Shown here: piece after piece, positions 14,001 through 25,800 of the stretch
Layout of the letters: the number at the start of each line of letters is the position of its first letter
Numbering within the stretch: position 1 is the stretch's first letter
Assembly: GCF_018139145.2 (NCBI RefSeq)
Contig: NC_059476.1
Coordinates: forward strand, 15,555,001-15,619,000
Direction of reading: 5' to 3'
Source of the DNA: Gymnogyps californianus
Taxonomy: Eukaryota; Chordata; Aves; Accipitriformes; Cathartidae
DNA: 64,000 bases
Translations under genes and position numbers: made by a program
The notes under the pieces: generated by a model
The model's database searches: none
The model's input: the letters and a program-made list of their open reading frames with translations, nothing else
Told to the model about the DNA's origin: nothing

Positions 14001-14710
14001 AATTTCATGCAATGATTAGGAAAAGCCTTTTATGCTCTGTAAAAGTATGCAGTAGTAAATAATGTCATGATTCATCTCTCATTAATATTTGCCTTCATGA
14101 TACCTAGCTGGCCTTGGTGGAATAGGTGGATAATTTCTACTGATGTCCGGAGTTCAGAGCTGTTTCTTCCAGTCTAGGGTTGTAAGGTTTATTTTGTAAT
14201 GTGATCAGACCAACTGTTTGAGTCCTGTCTTGGAATATAAAGCTACCCATCTTGGAAAAGCTTAGCTTTCCAGTAATGTAGTGTATCACTTACATAAAAT
14301 TTAAATTATACGTATATGCTTAGTATTGATTTAAGTTAAAAACTGTGTAATCAACCATTTGTCTGTAAAGACTATTAATCACTCCCAGCAATGTGCAAAA
14401 AAGACATCGTTTGTAGTGTGTGTGACATTTCTTGTTATAGAGGGGGAAAGGAATTAGCCAGCAACACGTGGCTGCAGAAGCTATTTAGCAATTGATGAAA
14501 GTTGATAATGATGCAGCTCTTTCAGAGTTGTTTTTTCAGAGATATTTGGGGTTGATTCACATATGGGGAAACTGGCAAGTGTTTCCCAATAAAATTCTAG
14601 GCACTTGCCTACTCTACTCTTTACTTCTATCATTGGTTTTCTGACTTGTTTACTATTTTGTTTTTACTCTTTAGGGAAAACTGCATGACTTCTGGGAGCC
14701 AGATTCATGA
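2030..14710 (+). CDS. SLF2: SLF2 (FAM178A), SMC5-SMC6 complex localization factor 2, C-terminal exons (partial)
   Basis: Coding exons: 2030-2132, 3595-3670, 5438-5579, 6035-6143, 7334-7510, 8073-8170, 8642-8729, 9233-9355, 10196-10273, 11979-12065, 13473-13541 and 14675-14710 (TGA). Every junction keeps frame and uses GT-AG, giving 394 C-terminal residues. Landmarks are [19 protein letters not shown] in the first exon, [20 protein letters not shown] in the third, a leucine-rich helix [18 protein letters not shown] in the fifth, and the end [10 protein letters not shown]. In known SLF2 this C-terminal part is an all-helical, Nse6-like fold that helps recruit SMC5/6 to damaged DNA (with SLF1-RAD18) and pairs with SIMC1. 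The all-helical, leucine-rich composition seen here agrees. Exons 1 to about 8 are upstream of the window. For the exon at 6035, an earlier AG at 6014 would bring in an in-frame stop, so 6034 is chosen. Assignment rests on protein recognition plus synteny with SEMA4G-MRPL43-TWNK-LZTS2; confidence is high for the gene and slightly lower for each boundary. Confidence 0.88.
4499..4790 (-). repeat. Degraded CR1-like LINE fragment, antisense
   Basis: The block around 4528-4675 ('ggctgggagagatctcagc', then 'gagcaggatcaaatagc', then 'gacattctgttccagtgct') follows the order of short motifs found in the reverse complement of the avian CR1 3' region (the 'ttggaagggacct', 'agcagggtca' and 'cctgttccagtg' neighbourhoods). 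It is heavily diverged, so it is an old insertion. Edges are approximate. It lies inside an SLF2 intron. Confidence 0.45.
5265..5281 (+). repeat. Poly-C homopolymer (17 C)
   Basis: An uninterrupted run of 17 C in the SLF2 intron before the exon at 5438. Such runs are polymorphic and error-prone in sequencing, so the exact length should not be trusted. Confidence 0.9.
6190..6262 (+). repeat. T/G-rich simple repeat with (GGT)n core
   Basis: A T-run leads into a G-run (6195-6203), then about six GGT units (6202-6220), then GTTTT/GTTT-type repeats to ~6262. It lies in the SLF2 intron just after the exon ending at 6143. Confidence 0.8.
8044..8063 (+). repeat. (TTG)n microsatellite next to a splice acceptor
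   Basis: About six to seven TTG units immediately upstream of the 'gttcttttaaag' acceptor of the SLF2 exon at 8073. The repeat takes the place of a normal polypyrimidine tract, leaving a T/G-rich one. Confidence 0.8.
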
Positions 14711-16835
14711 AATCTTGCCTAGTTCAGGGAAAATAACAGAAAAACTCTGCAACCAAGGAAGATGTAGAATGAATGGAGCTTCACCTTGATCGGAACAGAA
14801 GAAATCAGTCACCTGAGTTAGAACTTGAGCTTGATTCAGGCAAATACTAGAAACACAAGGATCCAATTTGATTAACATTGCTTTTACTACAGATACACTA
14901 CTTATGAAAAATTGAAGTGGGTAAACTGAAAAAAACCCAGCTCTTTCTATAGCCCTATCCAAATTGGCTAGAAATATTTTATCGTATTGAAAGCTGAGGG
15001 AAGTTTTCTTGTTTCCATTGTTAATCACAAGACATTTGAAAACCATATGTATTAGTTTTCTTGCCAGCACACACCTGCAAGCATTGTTTTAGGATGGCTG
15101 GGAAAGAACGCCCCTGTGACATGTAATGTGAGTTCAGAAACAGTGTTAGACCTCCCTTGTTGTGAGCAGGTGAGGAAGTGGTTCAGAACTGGGCTGAGTA
15201 GCAGAACTGCCTGCACATGTTAATCTGCAAAGCAGAATTGGTATGACCATCCAATGTCTCTAAAAAATACAAAATGCAGCAGTTGCATGTGAACAAGTGA
15301 CTGCTCTCGTGTTCACTTGAGGGTGGAAACAGAGCTTAAGAGTGGTTGTACCCAAACAGGTTAAGTGGATGCTGCTTTGTTCTGTGGTTGTGTTTTATCA
15401 AATAACAAAATGTAATTTGTTATTACAGTGATGCATTCATTTTAACTTAAATTCCTCATCTTCAGGCACTAATTTATTTATGCAGTGAATGTGACTGCAC
15501 AGGAAGTGTTTCTATAAGACCAAGTTATAAATGAGATCTTATTACACCAGTAGTATTGTTGTACTGCTCTTTAAGAAACAAACATCTCTATATTTGTTAT
15601 CTGGCTTCAGCACTTTCTCTAAATGGAGAACATACTAATCCTAAAATATCAGCTCAGTGGAGATTTGAGGAGATGAGCATTTGGCCCACCTATGTAAAAA
15701 CTGTGAAAGCCATATGAGGTCTGAGTTCCTTTGTGTGAAATCTTGCCACACACACAATATGTGCGCAAAGCTCCAAGAGCTGTTTGTGAAATAATCAAAG
15801 GAAGATGTGATCTCCTTTTGTGCTCTCTGTGCAAATGCCATCATTTAAATCTTACACTGTGGTTTGTCTGTAGGATGTGTGTATATATGAAGAGAAAGTT
15901 AAGGTATTGGGTAGAAGGACCAACTGGTATTCCCTTAACAAGTGAGATTTTTAATAATATCAACATGTGCGTTTTATAATACTGTTTCCTTTTAATTTTT
16001 GTAGATTACCCTGTCTTGTCTTGTATGATAAATTCCCTACAACTTTCCAAGATGAGAATGTAAAATAAGACAAAAAAAACCCCCAAAACCACCCTTCAGA
16101 TTTAAGTATGTACATTACATATAAAGGAACTGCTATAGAATGGGCACATGTCTTATAGGGAAGGTTTACTTACAAATTCCTATTAAATGTTTTGTCTTTC
16201 ATTTCAAGTGTTAGAGAGTTAGCCTAAGACTACAGCGTCTCTGTGCTCTTCACAGGATAATCAGCTTATCTTTGTTCAAACAAAAGTTATGCTCGTGGCA
16301 TTATTCGGGGGTGGGGTGGGGGGAGAAAATCCCCTTTTTTAAATCTCAACATGTTATTTAAGAATTGGAAGAATCTACCTCAAAAGGTATCTTTGTTTGG
16401 CGATAGAACTGCTTTAGGCTAAAAAAAAAATTACATGGTGGTATATAGGTATGGCAATGCCATCCTTTGCTCTGCCTGTCTTTGATAGTGTATCAGCCTT
16501 CCCTCTGGTAGCAGTTGCTTACTCTGTTGAATATATTGTATGTTAGTTTTATTAATGTTTATATTTTTTTCTCACTAACGTTGTATAAAGTTTAAAAAAT
16601 TTGCAGAATATGTTTACTGTATGTAATGTGTATATATTTTCTTACTATGTAAAGTTGAAGTTGCTGTCCTGTATATTTTGGAGAAGGAAAGGGGAGGGGG
16701 GTTAGACAGCTTTTGTACTGCAGTTCAAAGCACATTGAAACTGCTGAGGTTTTTTTCCAGATGAAATAACCACTTTGATATTTACTTTTATTTAATAGAA
16801 CAATGAAAAAATAAAACCAGACATGCTTTTCTAAT
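14711..16835 (+). other. SLF2: SLF2 3' untranslated region
   Basis: An AT-rich stretch follows the TGA at 14708-14710 with no further splice-competent reading frame. The first canonical AATAAA is at 16810-16815. Variant ATTAAA hexamers at 16834-16839 and 17485-17490 (the latter followed by a G/T- and T-rich stretch) could give slightly or clearly longer 3' ends. The 3'UTR end is therefore approximate. Confidence 0.65.
16810..16815 (+). terminator. Likely SLF2 polyadenylation signal (AATAAA)
   Basis: A canonical AATAAA about 2.1 kb after the SLF2 stop codon, in an A-rich context and followed by T-rich sequence. ATTAAA at 16834-16839 is a second candidate 24 bases downstream. Confidence 0.6.
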
Positions 16836-19800
16836 TAAATGTCCCTGGACAAAATGGGCATGCCTCAGCTCTGTTTCACAAAAAAAATGGCTGTGGGTCC
16901 TATTTTGGTCTTATGGCACACGTTGTAGTTCTTAGGTTCACAGCTGATTAGCTTACTATAAATGGAGAAAGTCTTGAAATCATTCTTAGTTCAGCCAGTC
17001 CTGTGTTTTCATGCTTAATGCCTGTGTATACATTCTGGCATTTTCCCTCTCTCCCCCCCTCCTGCTTTGTCTGGACTTTTCTTCCATCTGTTTTGTAGCT
17101 GAGTAGTAATTCCCCAGTTGCTTGAGTCTAGACGTGGGTTGAATTGGAGCTCATCAGTATCCTTACAGAGATGATCCCAAAGCATCGCTGCTGAGTCTTT
17201 ACCAGGGACTGCTGAGCTGAGCAATGCTTCAGGACTCCTGGAAATGAAATAGCAAACCTGCTGCCGTTGTGTTTTGTCAACTCATTTACTGGCCCCCAGC
17301 CAGAAGTTACATGCGTTGGAAAAGGCTGTTTGCACAGTAAATGTCTTAACTGCTTTGGTTGTCTTCAGATAAGCATTTTGCACTGAGGTTTATCTTTTGA
17401 TATTACGTTGGCTGTATTAAGAGACATGTTATCTCATTTCATGTGAAATTAGGTGCACTTTATTGCAGTAATCACAGACAAGAAATTAAAGGCTGACTAT
17501 AAAATATACATTTGTGGCCCTCTCCCTTTTTTTTAATTTTCTGACAAGCCTCTGTATGGCTTAAAAAAAAGCTTCTGGCTTTAAGTTGAAGAAACGTGCC
17601 AGCGAAACTATTTGCACATCTCATATTCTCACTGTTCTGTTGTGGAACTTGGTAATGGATGGGGATTTCAGAAGTGATTAATGACTTGCAGGTAGGTCTG
17701 GCTGAAGGTCAGTAGGACATGTACGCTTCATTGATGCAGTGGCTGCAGGAACTCTCTGAAGTCCCCAAAGCTGATAGTTGAGTTGAGAATATCTTTGGGA
17801 AAAGCAGATGACTGGAACAAACACGTGAAGTGTGCCGTTGTTATTGGCGGAGCAGCTGGTGAGATTGCTATGTGGTGGGATTTTAGAGGTAGCGTTTCAG
17901 TGTGGAAAAAGACCTTTTTCTAACAATGAGGGATGGATACTGCAGCGTTAGTTTTCTGAGCACAGACAAGCCAGGTCTGTCTCCATCAAAGGTGCCTGTG
18001 CTTAGCATCGTCTAGCAGCCAGCTCTGGGTCTCAGAGATGGCCTAGCCCGGGGGTGGACGCTAGGCACGTGGGCTGTGAGGGAGACTATGCTGTCTCTTG
18101 GAGATTCAAGCAAGTAGTACTAGCTAGTTGGGTTACAAAGAGGATTCTGCTGACCCTATCGCTAGCAGGAATACTTCAAGCCACTGTATTAACACTGGTC
18201 TTGTATGTTTGTTTTTCTTCTTTCCCAGGAGAACTGTATGTATAGCATAGTATCCCTGGCTTGGGTTTGTGTTTTGGTTTGTTGTTTGTTTTCTTCCGCT
18301 GGCTTCTAGTGTTTGTGTGACTTCCTGTTCCACTGGAAGGGGCAAATCAGAAAGGGTGCTGCTGGAGATGACCCTCCTAATTCTTGTGGGGGCTCATTCC
18401 TTGGGCTTATGAGCTCTTGAGAAAAAACTTCTTGCCCAAGGTTCCCCAGTGGGAAACACCCCACTGTGCCAGAGGGGCAGCTGTTGGCACTGACGTATCG
18501 GTGCTTGTTTCTGCATCCTGAAAAAGAGAAAAGGCTCTTGGAACTGGCTGGTGTGGGGCAGAGCAGAGGCTTGATGAGCTCTTAGGAGCCTAGGCAGCTG
18601 CTGTGGGATCCTCCCTCGGAGCTCCAAAGGAGCTGCCCAGAGAGGTCAGACAATCATTAGTGGATTTAGCTCATTCCTTGTGGTTTAAGTTATCAGAACG
18701 CTCTTAATGATGTTCAAATTGCCGTTTTCCCATCTTCCCCCGGGCTGTGAAATACCTTGATGTTTTGCCTTGTGGATGTTTTGCCAGTTTTACTGGTGGG
18801 GCCCCTTCTTATCTAGTGTTGAAAAGGGCTTTCAGTGCTGGGGAACGCAGTGGGCTGCTGATGGGGAGGATCCTAGAGAAAGTAAATTCCTCGAAGGGCT
18901 TCTCCTTGCAGAGGTGCTTTTAGTTTTGCCTGACTGCTGCTTTTTTCAGCCAGTGCTTCCTCGCCTTTGCAGTAAGGAATTTGAAAGAGTATTTTATCTG
19001 GTATCAAAAGTAGGGCTGGGTGGTGAGAGAAGAAGAACATTCACATCTTCCCGTCTTGATATTTTGGTCTGGATGCTGAAAGCTGGTCCCATACTTGCAG
19101 GCTGCTGGTTAAGATGTATTTTCAGGTGACTTTTAAGGGGCGTTCATGTATCTTGTACTTTTTTGAATGTCTCCCCTGTCTCTGCGCGGTGAGCTGCTGC
19201 TAATGTTTCATCTCCTTCAGCTTCCCTGCCGCCTCCCAGTTCCCTGTAGGGAGGTCATAGGGGAGGGGATGGAAACTCGACTGGAATTGTTCCCTTCGTT
19301 GTCATCAAGGCATCTTTGCCGTCAGCCTGGGGGAAGACCCAAAGCTTTTCCAGGCAGGTTTGGCCCGTATGGTGTGTAGGGGAGGGCTCCTGGCACAGGA
19401 TACGGGGCCATTCTCACACACCCTTCTCACAGTGCTTCCCTTTGGGTTTGCGTTCACTGCTGCAGCTGCCTGAAGCCGGGCGAGTGATGCTCCTTCCCTC
19501 TCGCAGAGAAAAGCAGAAAGGGTAAATAGATTTTTGCTGCTTTTGTGCTACTGGGCGAGCATCCTTCACCCAAGCAGCGAGTGCTGTGAGCTGGGGCTTG
19601 GCTTGCAGGCTCCATGGCTTTGCCTCTGGGTCTTGGGCTCTCTTCTCTCAAAGCCTGCTTGGAGATTAAAGTCCTGGCTCTCGGAGCGCAGGCAGGAGCA
19701 GGGGGTCCCTTTCCTTTCCGGGCTTACCACCAGGCTGTGGCTGGAATAAAAATAATAGCTTAAAGCTGCCAGGCTCGGCGGTGGGGAGAGGATGGCTAGG

Positions 19801-22800
19801 TATTAAGTTTCATGCTTTATTCATGCTGCAGGCTTTTATAAAGGCAGTGTAAATCATGCAGGGCGGCCATGGGCTCTTCAGACGGCATCATTCAGGCTCT
19901 CAGACACATTGATCTGCGTGCTGGAAACTGAACCTGTCCCCTTTGCCCTAACCCAAGCTGCGGGGAGAGGCCTGGCAGATGAGGATGCCGAGATGCTGCA
20001 CTGCATATCAGCTCTCCTCCATGTTTGTGGAGCGCTGCCTGCCTCCCCTGTGTACTAACCTATTTTTTTTTTTCAGTATTTTGGGCTCCAGCATTGTTAT
20101 GGTAAGGTTTGCACAGCACAATGTGTTTTTCCCTCCAGTTGATTTTCTCTTATTAGCCCATTTTTCCTCTTGCCCTCATTCTGTTTTTCCCCGCAGTACG
20201 TGAACGCCGTTTGCTGAGAAACTGTGTCAGCCTTCCTCGTAATTAAGAGTCTGGCAGGAGCCAGCGCGACAGTCATTTTGGAGATGACGCTTCCAGTTTG
20301 GAGTTGACAGTAAGCTGGGGTGCTGCGGCGGGAGCTCAGTGCTGGGGATGCGGGGATGTTCTCCAGCTGAGCGGGGCAGCGGGGCAGGGGGATCCACGAG
20401 GAGCCCGGCGCAGGAGCAGTGAGTACCCTGGGTACATCTCAGCTGGGATATTTAAACTGTGTCCTCCTGAAAAGCAGCTCCAGGAATGGTTAAATTCTAG
20501 GTTATATCACAGGTTTAGCCCTTTGGGAGGGAATCTGCATGTGTGTGTATAGGACAGGAATAAATTGCAGTGGCGCTAAGTCAGCTGCTTCTCTCCAGCT
20601 CAGAAATAGTTGCAGTGTTGGAAAGTAAGATGGAGAGCTCGACAATCAAATGGCCTAAAAAAGGGTAAATAGAGAGAAGTTATTCAATGGCGCTCTGTAA
20701 TTTGGCTTCAGACTCCGTAGTTCTTTTATTAGCAGGAAGGCTCAAAGCAAACAAAAGGAGACAGGAGCGGGGGATCTGCTTGCCTCAGGATGTTGTGGAT
20801 GCTAAAAGCTTAGAGGTTCAAAGAGCATTTTGCAGCAGAAAAATCCATCAGGGTCTATGAAATCAAAGCGGCCATCCCTGGCTGGGAAAGCTTCGAGCTG
20901 CTGATCCCTGGAGGGTGGAGCGTGTGCTGGGGAGGTACCCCAGGCGTCCGTCCTGCTCCTGTACCCCCCTGCAAGATCCTAGGATTTTGGTCCAGCGTGG
21001 TGGGCTGCCTGTATGCTTTACATGAATGGCTGAGGGATTTCATGTCACGTCATCTCACAGTTTCCAAACTGTTGTGTCCACAATTGCGTCTCTCCTTCCA
21101 CTCCTAAGACAGAAGTTGCTGTTGAAGGTGCTGCCAGCCCTTGCTCTGAAGGAGCCTAGCGAGGTGTATGGGATCAAATGTCTCATGTGGCTGAAGAAAA
21201 GCCAGTGGCTTTTTTTGATCTTTCTAATGACACTGCAAGCGAGACTAGGAAAACAAGTCGTGTGGTTCAGGAGCTCCGGCAGAACACAATAACACCTGAC
21301 CAACCACACACCAAAGCTGACCTCCTTCCTCTCCCCTCCCACCCCATCCATAGATGTTTTCAGCTAGGGAGAAGTAAAAATAAGAGCATATGAGGAGATT
21401 TTTAAAAAAATCCTTCCTATGTGGTACCTTCAGAATGGAATTCAGCATTTTCCCTCTCTCGTTGCTGTGTCAGATTTGCCTCTTGGGGGCAACCTCACCC
21501 TGCTCCAGCTGGGAGCGTGGCTTCTGTCACTGCAAAGACAAAAGGGAGTTCCACGTGCCTGGGAGATGATGACTCACTGCACATCTCTCGCTGCCTTTGC
21601 ATTATCAGATCATTTTTGGCAGTCGAGGTCATTATTTGCTGAAAGGATTTGAGGAAAGCCGTCGAGGTTGACTGTTTGTGGCTTTTCAGAAATGATGCGG
21701 TTGGTTCTTGAAGGTCCCTTTCCAGGCTTGGAGTCCTTCAAAGTTTTTCCTGCCCTGCTGTTCTTCATGGAGAGGAGGGTGGCATGGAAGGACGTGTGTT
21801 TTGCGGCTCTGGTTTAATGGATAGAGCATAAATCTGTGCAAGGAAGGTTTACAATTATCTCCCTGCTCCTCTTCTGCCTGGAATCCCTTGGACCAGCGCT
21901 AGGCCTATCAGCGCTGCGGTTGTTCTGACTTGTATATAGGGGAGAGTGCAAACTTACTGCTCCAGCTCCATTTTAGCCTCGTGTTCCTGAGCAGGCATCT
22001 CATACAAACCCTGTCCATAAATAACCATTTGCATTTATTTAAAGGGCATTGAGGTATACGGTGGAATAAAGGGAGTATTATTCATGCTTCGTGCTGTGGT
22101 TCCTAATGGTACTTTACACGCCGATATGACCTACAAAGCTTGTTGTTTCGTGCCTGCAGTGCTCTGATGTTCTTACCCCGAGGGTCAGAAATGACAAGAA
22201 TAAACGATCATGACGGGTGTCTTGCAAATCCCCGCTCCCTCGCCTTGGAAGTGTCCTTGCAAGGGAGCAGCTCGGTGACATTGCTGGCGCAGGCAGAGGA
22301 GGAGGCAGCATGCTTGTCTGGCCGCAGGAGGTGAACAGGGCAGCCTTTGCGTGAGATGCAAGGGCAGATTGATTTATCCATATTCCTGTTTCATCTTCTC
22401 CCCGAAGTGCAGGGATGCAGCTGGGGTTGGGTAGGGGGGTTGGCCCAAGCCCAATGCATGCAGGAATCCCCCCCAGAAAACATCGGTGGAGGAGGCTGGA
22501 GCCAGCGGGGTTAACCACGGGCGCTGGAGCGTAGGGACTAACCCGAAAGAGGGGTGCTGTGGGATGCTGCAGCCTGTTTCTGCCTGATGAAGGACTGAGT
22601 CAGCCCTGCTGGGACAGCAGCTCCTGGCTCCAGCCAGCCTGGGTGCTCGGACGGCAGCGACCGCACAGCTCATTAACCCAGCCCTCCGGCACTCACTCTG
22701 CTGGCCTCGACACTGTCCTTCTTAATAGCTCCCTTTTCTTCTTTCCTTTTTTTTTTTTTTTTTTTTAATAAAGGTAAATTAGCTATATGGATATGCAGGA

Positions 22801-25800
22801 ACATGAATCAAAGGAATTCAGCTGACTCTTGAACGTACCATTTGTACAGAGATGTGCTAAAGCACCAGGACGTGATGGATGCAGCCTGCTCGGAAAACAC
22901 CTGAGGACAAAAACTGCTTGTAAGGCATCTCACCGCAGCTTCCCAAAATCTGATTACGTAAGGGGAGGAAAAAAAAAAATCAAGTTTTGGAATACATTAA
23001 CTCAGTTGAACAGTACAGGGAGAAGGTACCAGCAAGAAGCAAATCAATTCCCGAAGGCTACAGGGAAATTTCACTGACTTGGAGCTTCAGAGCAAGGTTG
23101 GCTACACTTAGAAGAGTTATGTTTCACCTGAAATATTTAACACTGGGCATTTGAAATGCTCTGTGTATCTAAAAAGCCCACCAAAAATGTGCTTACGAGG
23201 AGATTTTGGAGGAACCTTGGGCTCATGCCATGCTTTCAATGGGTTAACCCAGAAGTTTGTTTGTTTTTTTAAACAAAAAGGAGAAGCATGGGAAGGGTAG
23301 GACTCTGGCCTCTGTCACATGGAAGCAAAAATTACCACGTAATGAATGCTGGGCTGCTTTTGGGACATGTGCTGATAGATCTGTTGTTAGGAGGGAAATG
23401 GTTTTGCCATGGAAACATCATCCTAAATGGCACCGTAACTCAGCAGAGATGCGGCGGTGGCCCCGGGGACCATCTTCTTGGTCCATTCCGAGCACCCTTC
23501 CAGGGGAGGTGGGAGCGCGACAGCAGGGAGGATCAGGGCATGCGGGGTGATGCTCCCCGCGCCAGGGCTCTGCCGGCAAGGCTGTCGGCTCAGTGTTTTT
23601 CAGTGCTTTCCGACTTTAAAAGAAAACTACAACAAAAGGCAAGCTTAAAATGGCTCATTTTATCTCAGCAGACAAATAACTTGCTTTAAGCATCATTGTC
23701 ACTCAGGCTAAATTACTTTTAGATGTTTTTAATGACCGGGTAACATTTTTCAGCTGTTCATTCTGCGGCACCCTGCTGGGGGACAGTCCGTCTGTAAAGA
23801 CCACGGACTCGGATATCGTGGTTGTTCTTCCTGACATTCGTTTGGCTTTATTATTTGATATGTGATTCCCTGTGGTAGAGATGTTTTCAGCTAAATTTAC
23901 AGCTACAAGCTCTTTTCTTTGCATAAGGGGATCTGTTTCCAAATGGGGCTGGGAGGCTGGCTATGCATGAAGCAGTGGGAGGTCAGGGATGCAGAGGAGA
24001 AACTCTGGGAGATTGAAGGTGACAGTCCAAATCCTATCTGTGCTAAGGTTGACATTACCATAGGGCTGGAGGGATTTTTAACCCATCACTTGTTACCCCT
24101 ACCTTTCATTTCACTTGTAATGCATGGCACGGAGAACTGTGACTTGCAAAACGATCCCAACAGGGACATGGTTTGCGACATCAGCCACGCAGGTCTCCTA
24201 AATCCCGCTTTCCGAGGCAGGTACAGCTTTCGCATTCGTTCCCGAAGGCAGCTTTTAAGCCACTCGCCTTTGCCATCTCTGGGTTTTGCAGCACTTCTAG
24301 GAGATGTATTTTTAAATCGAAGCTCATAAATTTTGGAAGCTCCTCTCCTTCCCCCACCCCCTCGCCCCTATCAAAGTGTCAGAGCTGAAGAAAAACCATG
24401 AGAGTGATGGATGCGCCCGGCTCTGCTTGCCAGTGCTCTGCCTGTGCGCGAGGGGTTATTTACTGCGCTGCTCAGGCTGTTTCTTCTTTGGTGGTGGCGA
24501 TGGCAGCGTTGGGGTTTGGTGCCTGGGAAGGAGAGGCAGGCTGCCCATGGGTCAGTCGAGCCTTGGGCTGGAGCAGGCAGGGCTGGGGAGAGGTTGCTTG
24601 GGCACGGGGGCTCAAATGGCCAAAAGGTGAAGCCATGGGGACGTGGATCCTGGCTGGTGGCTTGGCCCAGAGGGTGGGTGCCGGGGGCTATTACACCCTC
24701 CTGGCTTCAGCTCTGGGGTGTGCAGTTTAGCTCACCCAAAAGGGCAGCTTTTAAAAGCCACTGGTGTTGCCCCAGCCCCCATGCAACCCCAGGGATGCGC
24801 GTTGCTGCTCTCGGCAGTGTGTGGCAGGGACACAACCTGCCACGCAGGGAAAAGCACAGGGGGCTGTGCCCCAGCCACAGAAACGGAGAGAGAGACCCCC
24901 GTGCTCCCTGGCCAGGCTGAAGCCTGCCTTTTTTTACTGGGAGCAGCTGGGGTGATGGGCAGAGGGGTTGCTGGTGTCCAGCCAAGCCAGCCACTTCTCC
25001 TGGGGCTGGAGCCGTGGCTCTGCCCCTTCTCTGCCTGCAGCCACCTTGGTCCTGCTCCTGCCCCAGAGCCAGGACGAGACCCCGCGTCAAGCCCCGAAAT
25101 GCCACTCTCGCCTCTCCCACGGGATTCCCGGTGGCTGCTGGCATTTGCCCCCTGTGCTGCAGGAGCATCCCGAAGCAGCCCTGCCTGGTTGAAAGGCAGG
25201 TCAGGAGCCTGTCCTCCCGCAGTCTTGCCAGCCCTTCCCCGCAGGTGTACTGCCGACAGATCCCGAGCCAGGGAGGTGCTTTCTACCGGCTCGGAGAGGT
25301 TTGCAGACGAGCAAACCAAACCCCGCTGGCTCCCCGTGCGAGCGCCTGTCCTCCGTGAACTCCCGCGCGTCTCTCGCAGCCAGGCTTGTGGGAACAGATC
25401 AGAGGCTGCTGTGACTCAGCTGCTTCTCCCCTGAGAAAATCCACCCTGGCACCACGCTCGGCTCTGCGGCTGGGGCTGCCAGCACCTGGCAGCCTTCATC
25501 AACAAATGGCCTTGGGCAAAACATCCCAATTTCCACTGCCAAACACTTACAGGGGAGAAATCCAGCATCTGATCTTGTGGGAAGTTGGGGCAGCAACTCT
25601 GCTGCTGTACTGAGCTGGGGGGAAGAGTCCCGTCCCTACCCGAAACCGAGCCCTGGGCTGGAGTGGCTGCAGCACGAGCTGGCTGTTCGGCTGCCTTCTG
25701 GCCTGCCCCTGCCTTTTTCCAGCTCATTATAACTTTCTCAGACAAATTCTTCTGCAATTGTAATTTTCCTTGCTGGCTCTCAGCCCGAAGAAACAGTGAT

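Noticed and set aside
20060..20100. T-rich tract ending in CAG, ~26 nt, then gtaagg: an exon-like segment
   Set aside because: Too short, no phase partner and no neighbouring exons in the interval.
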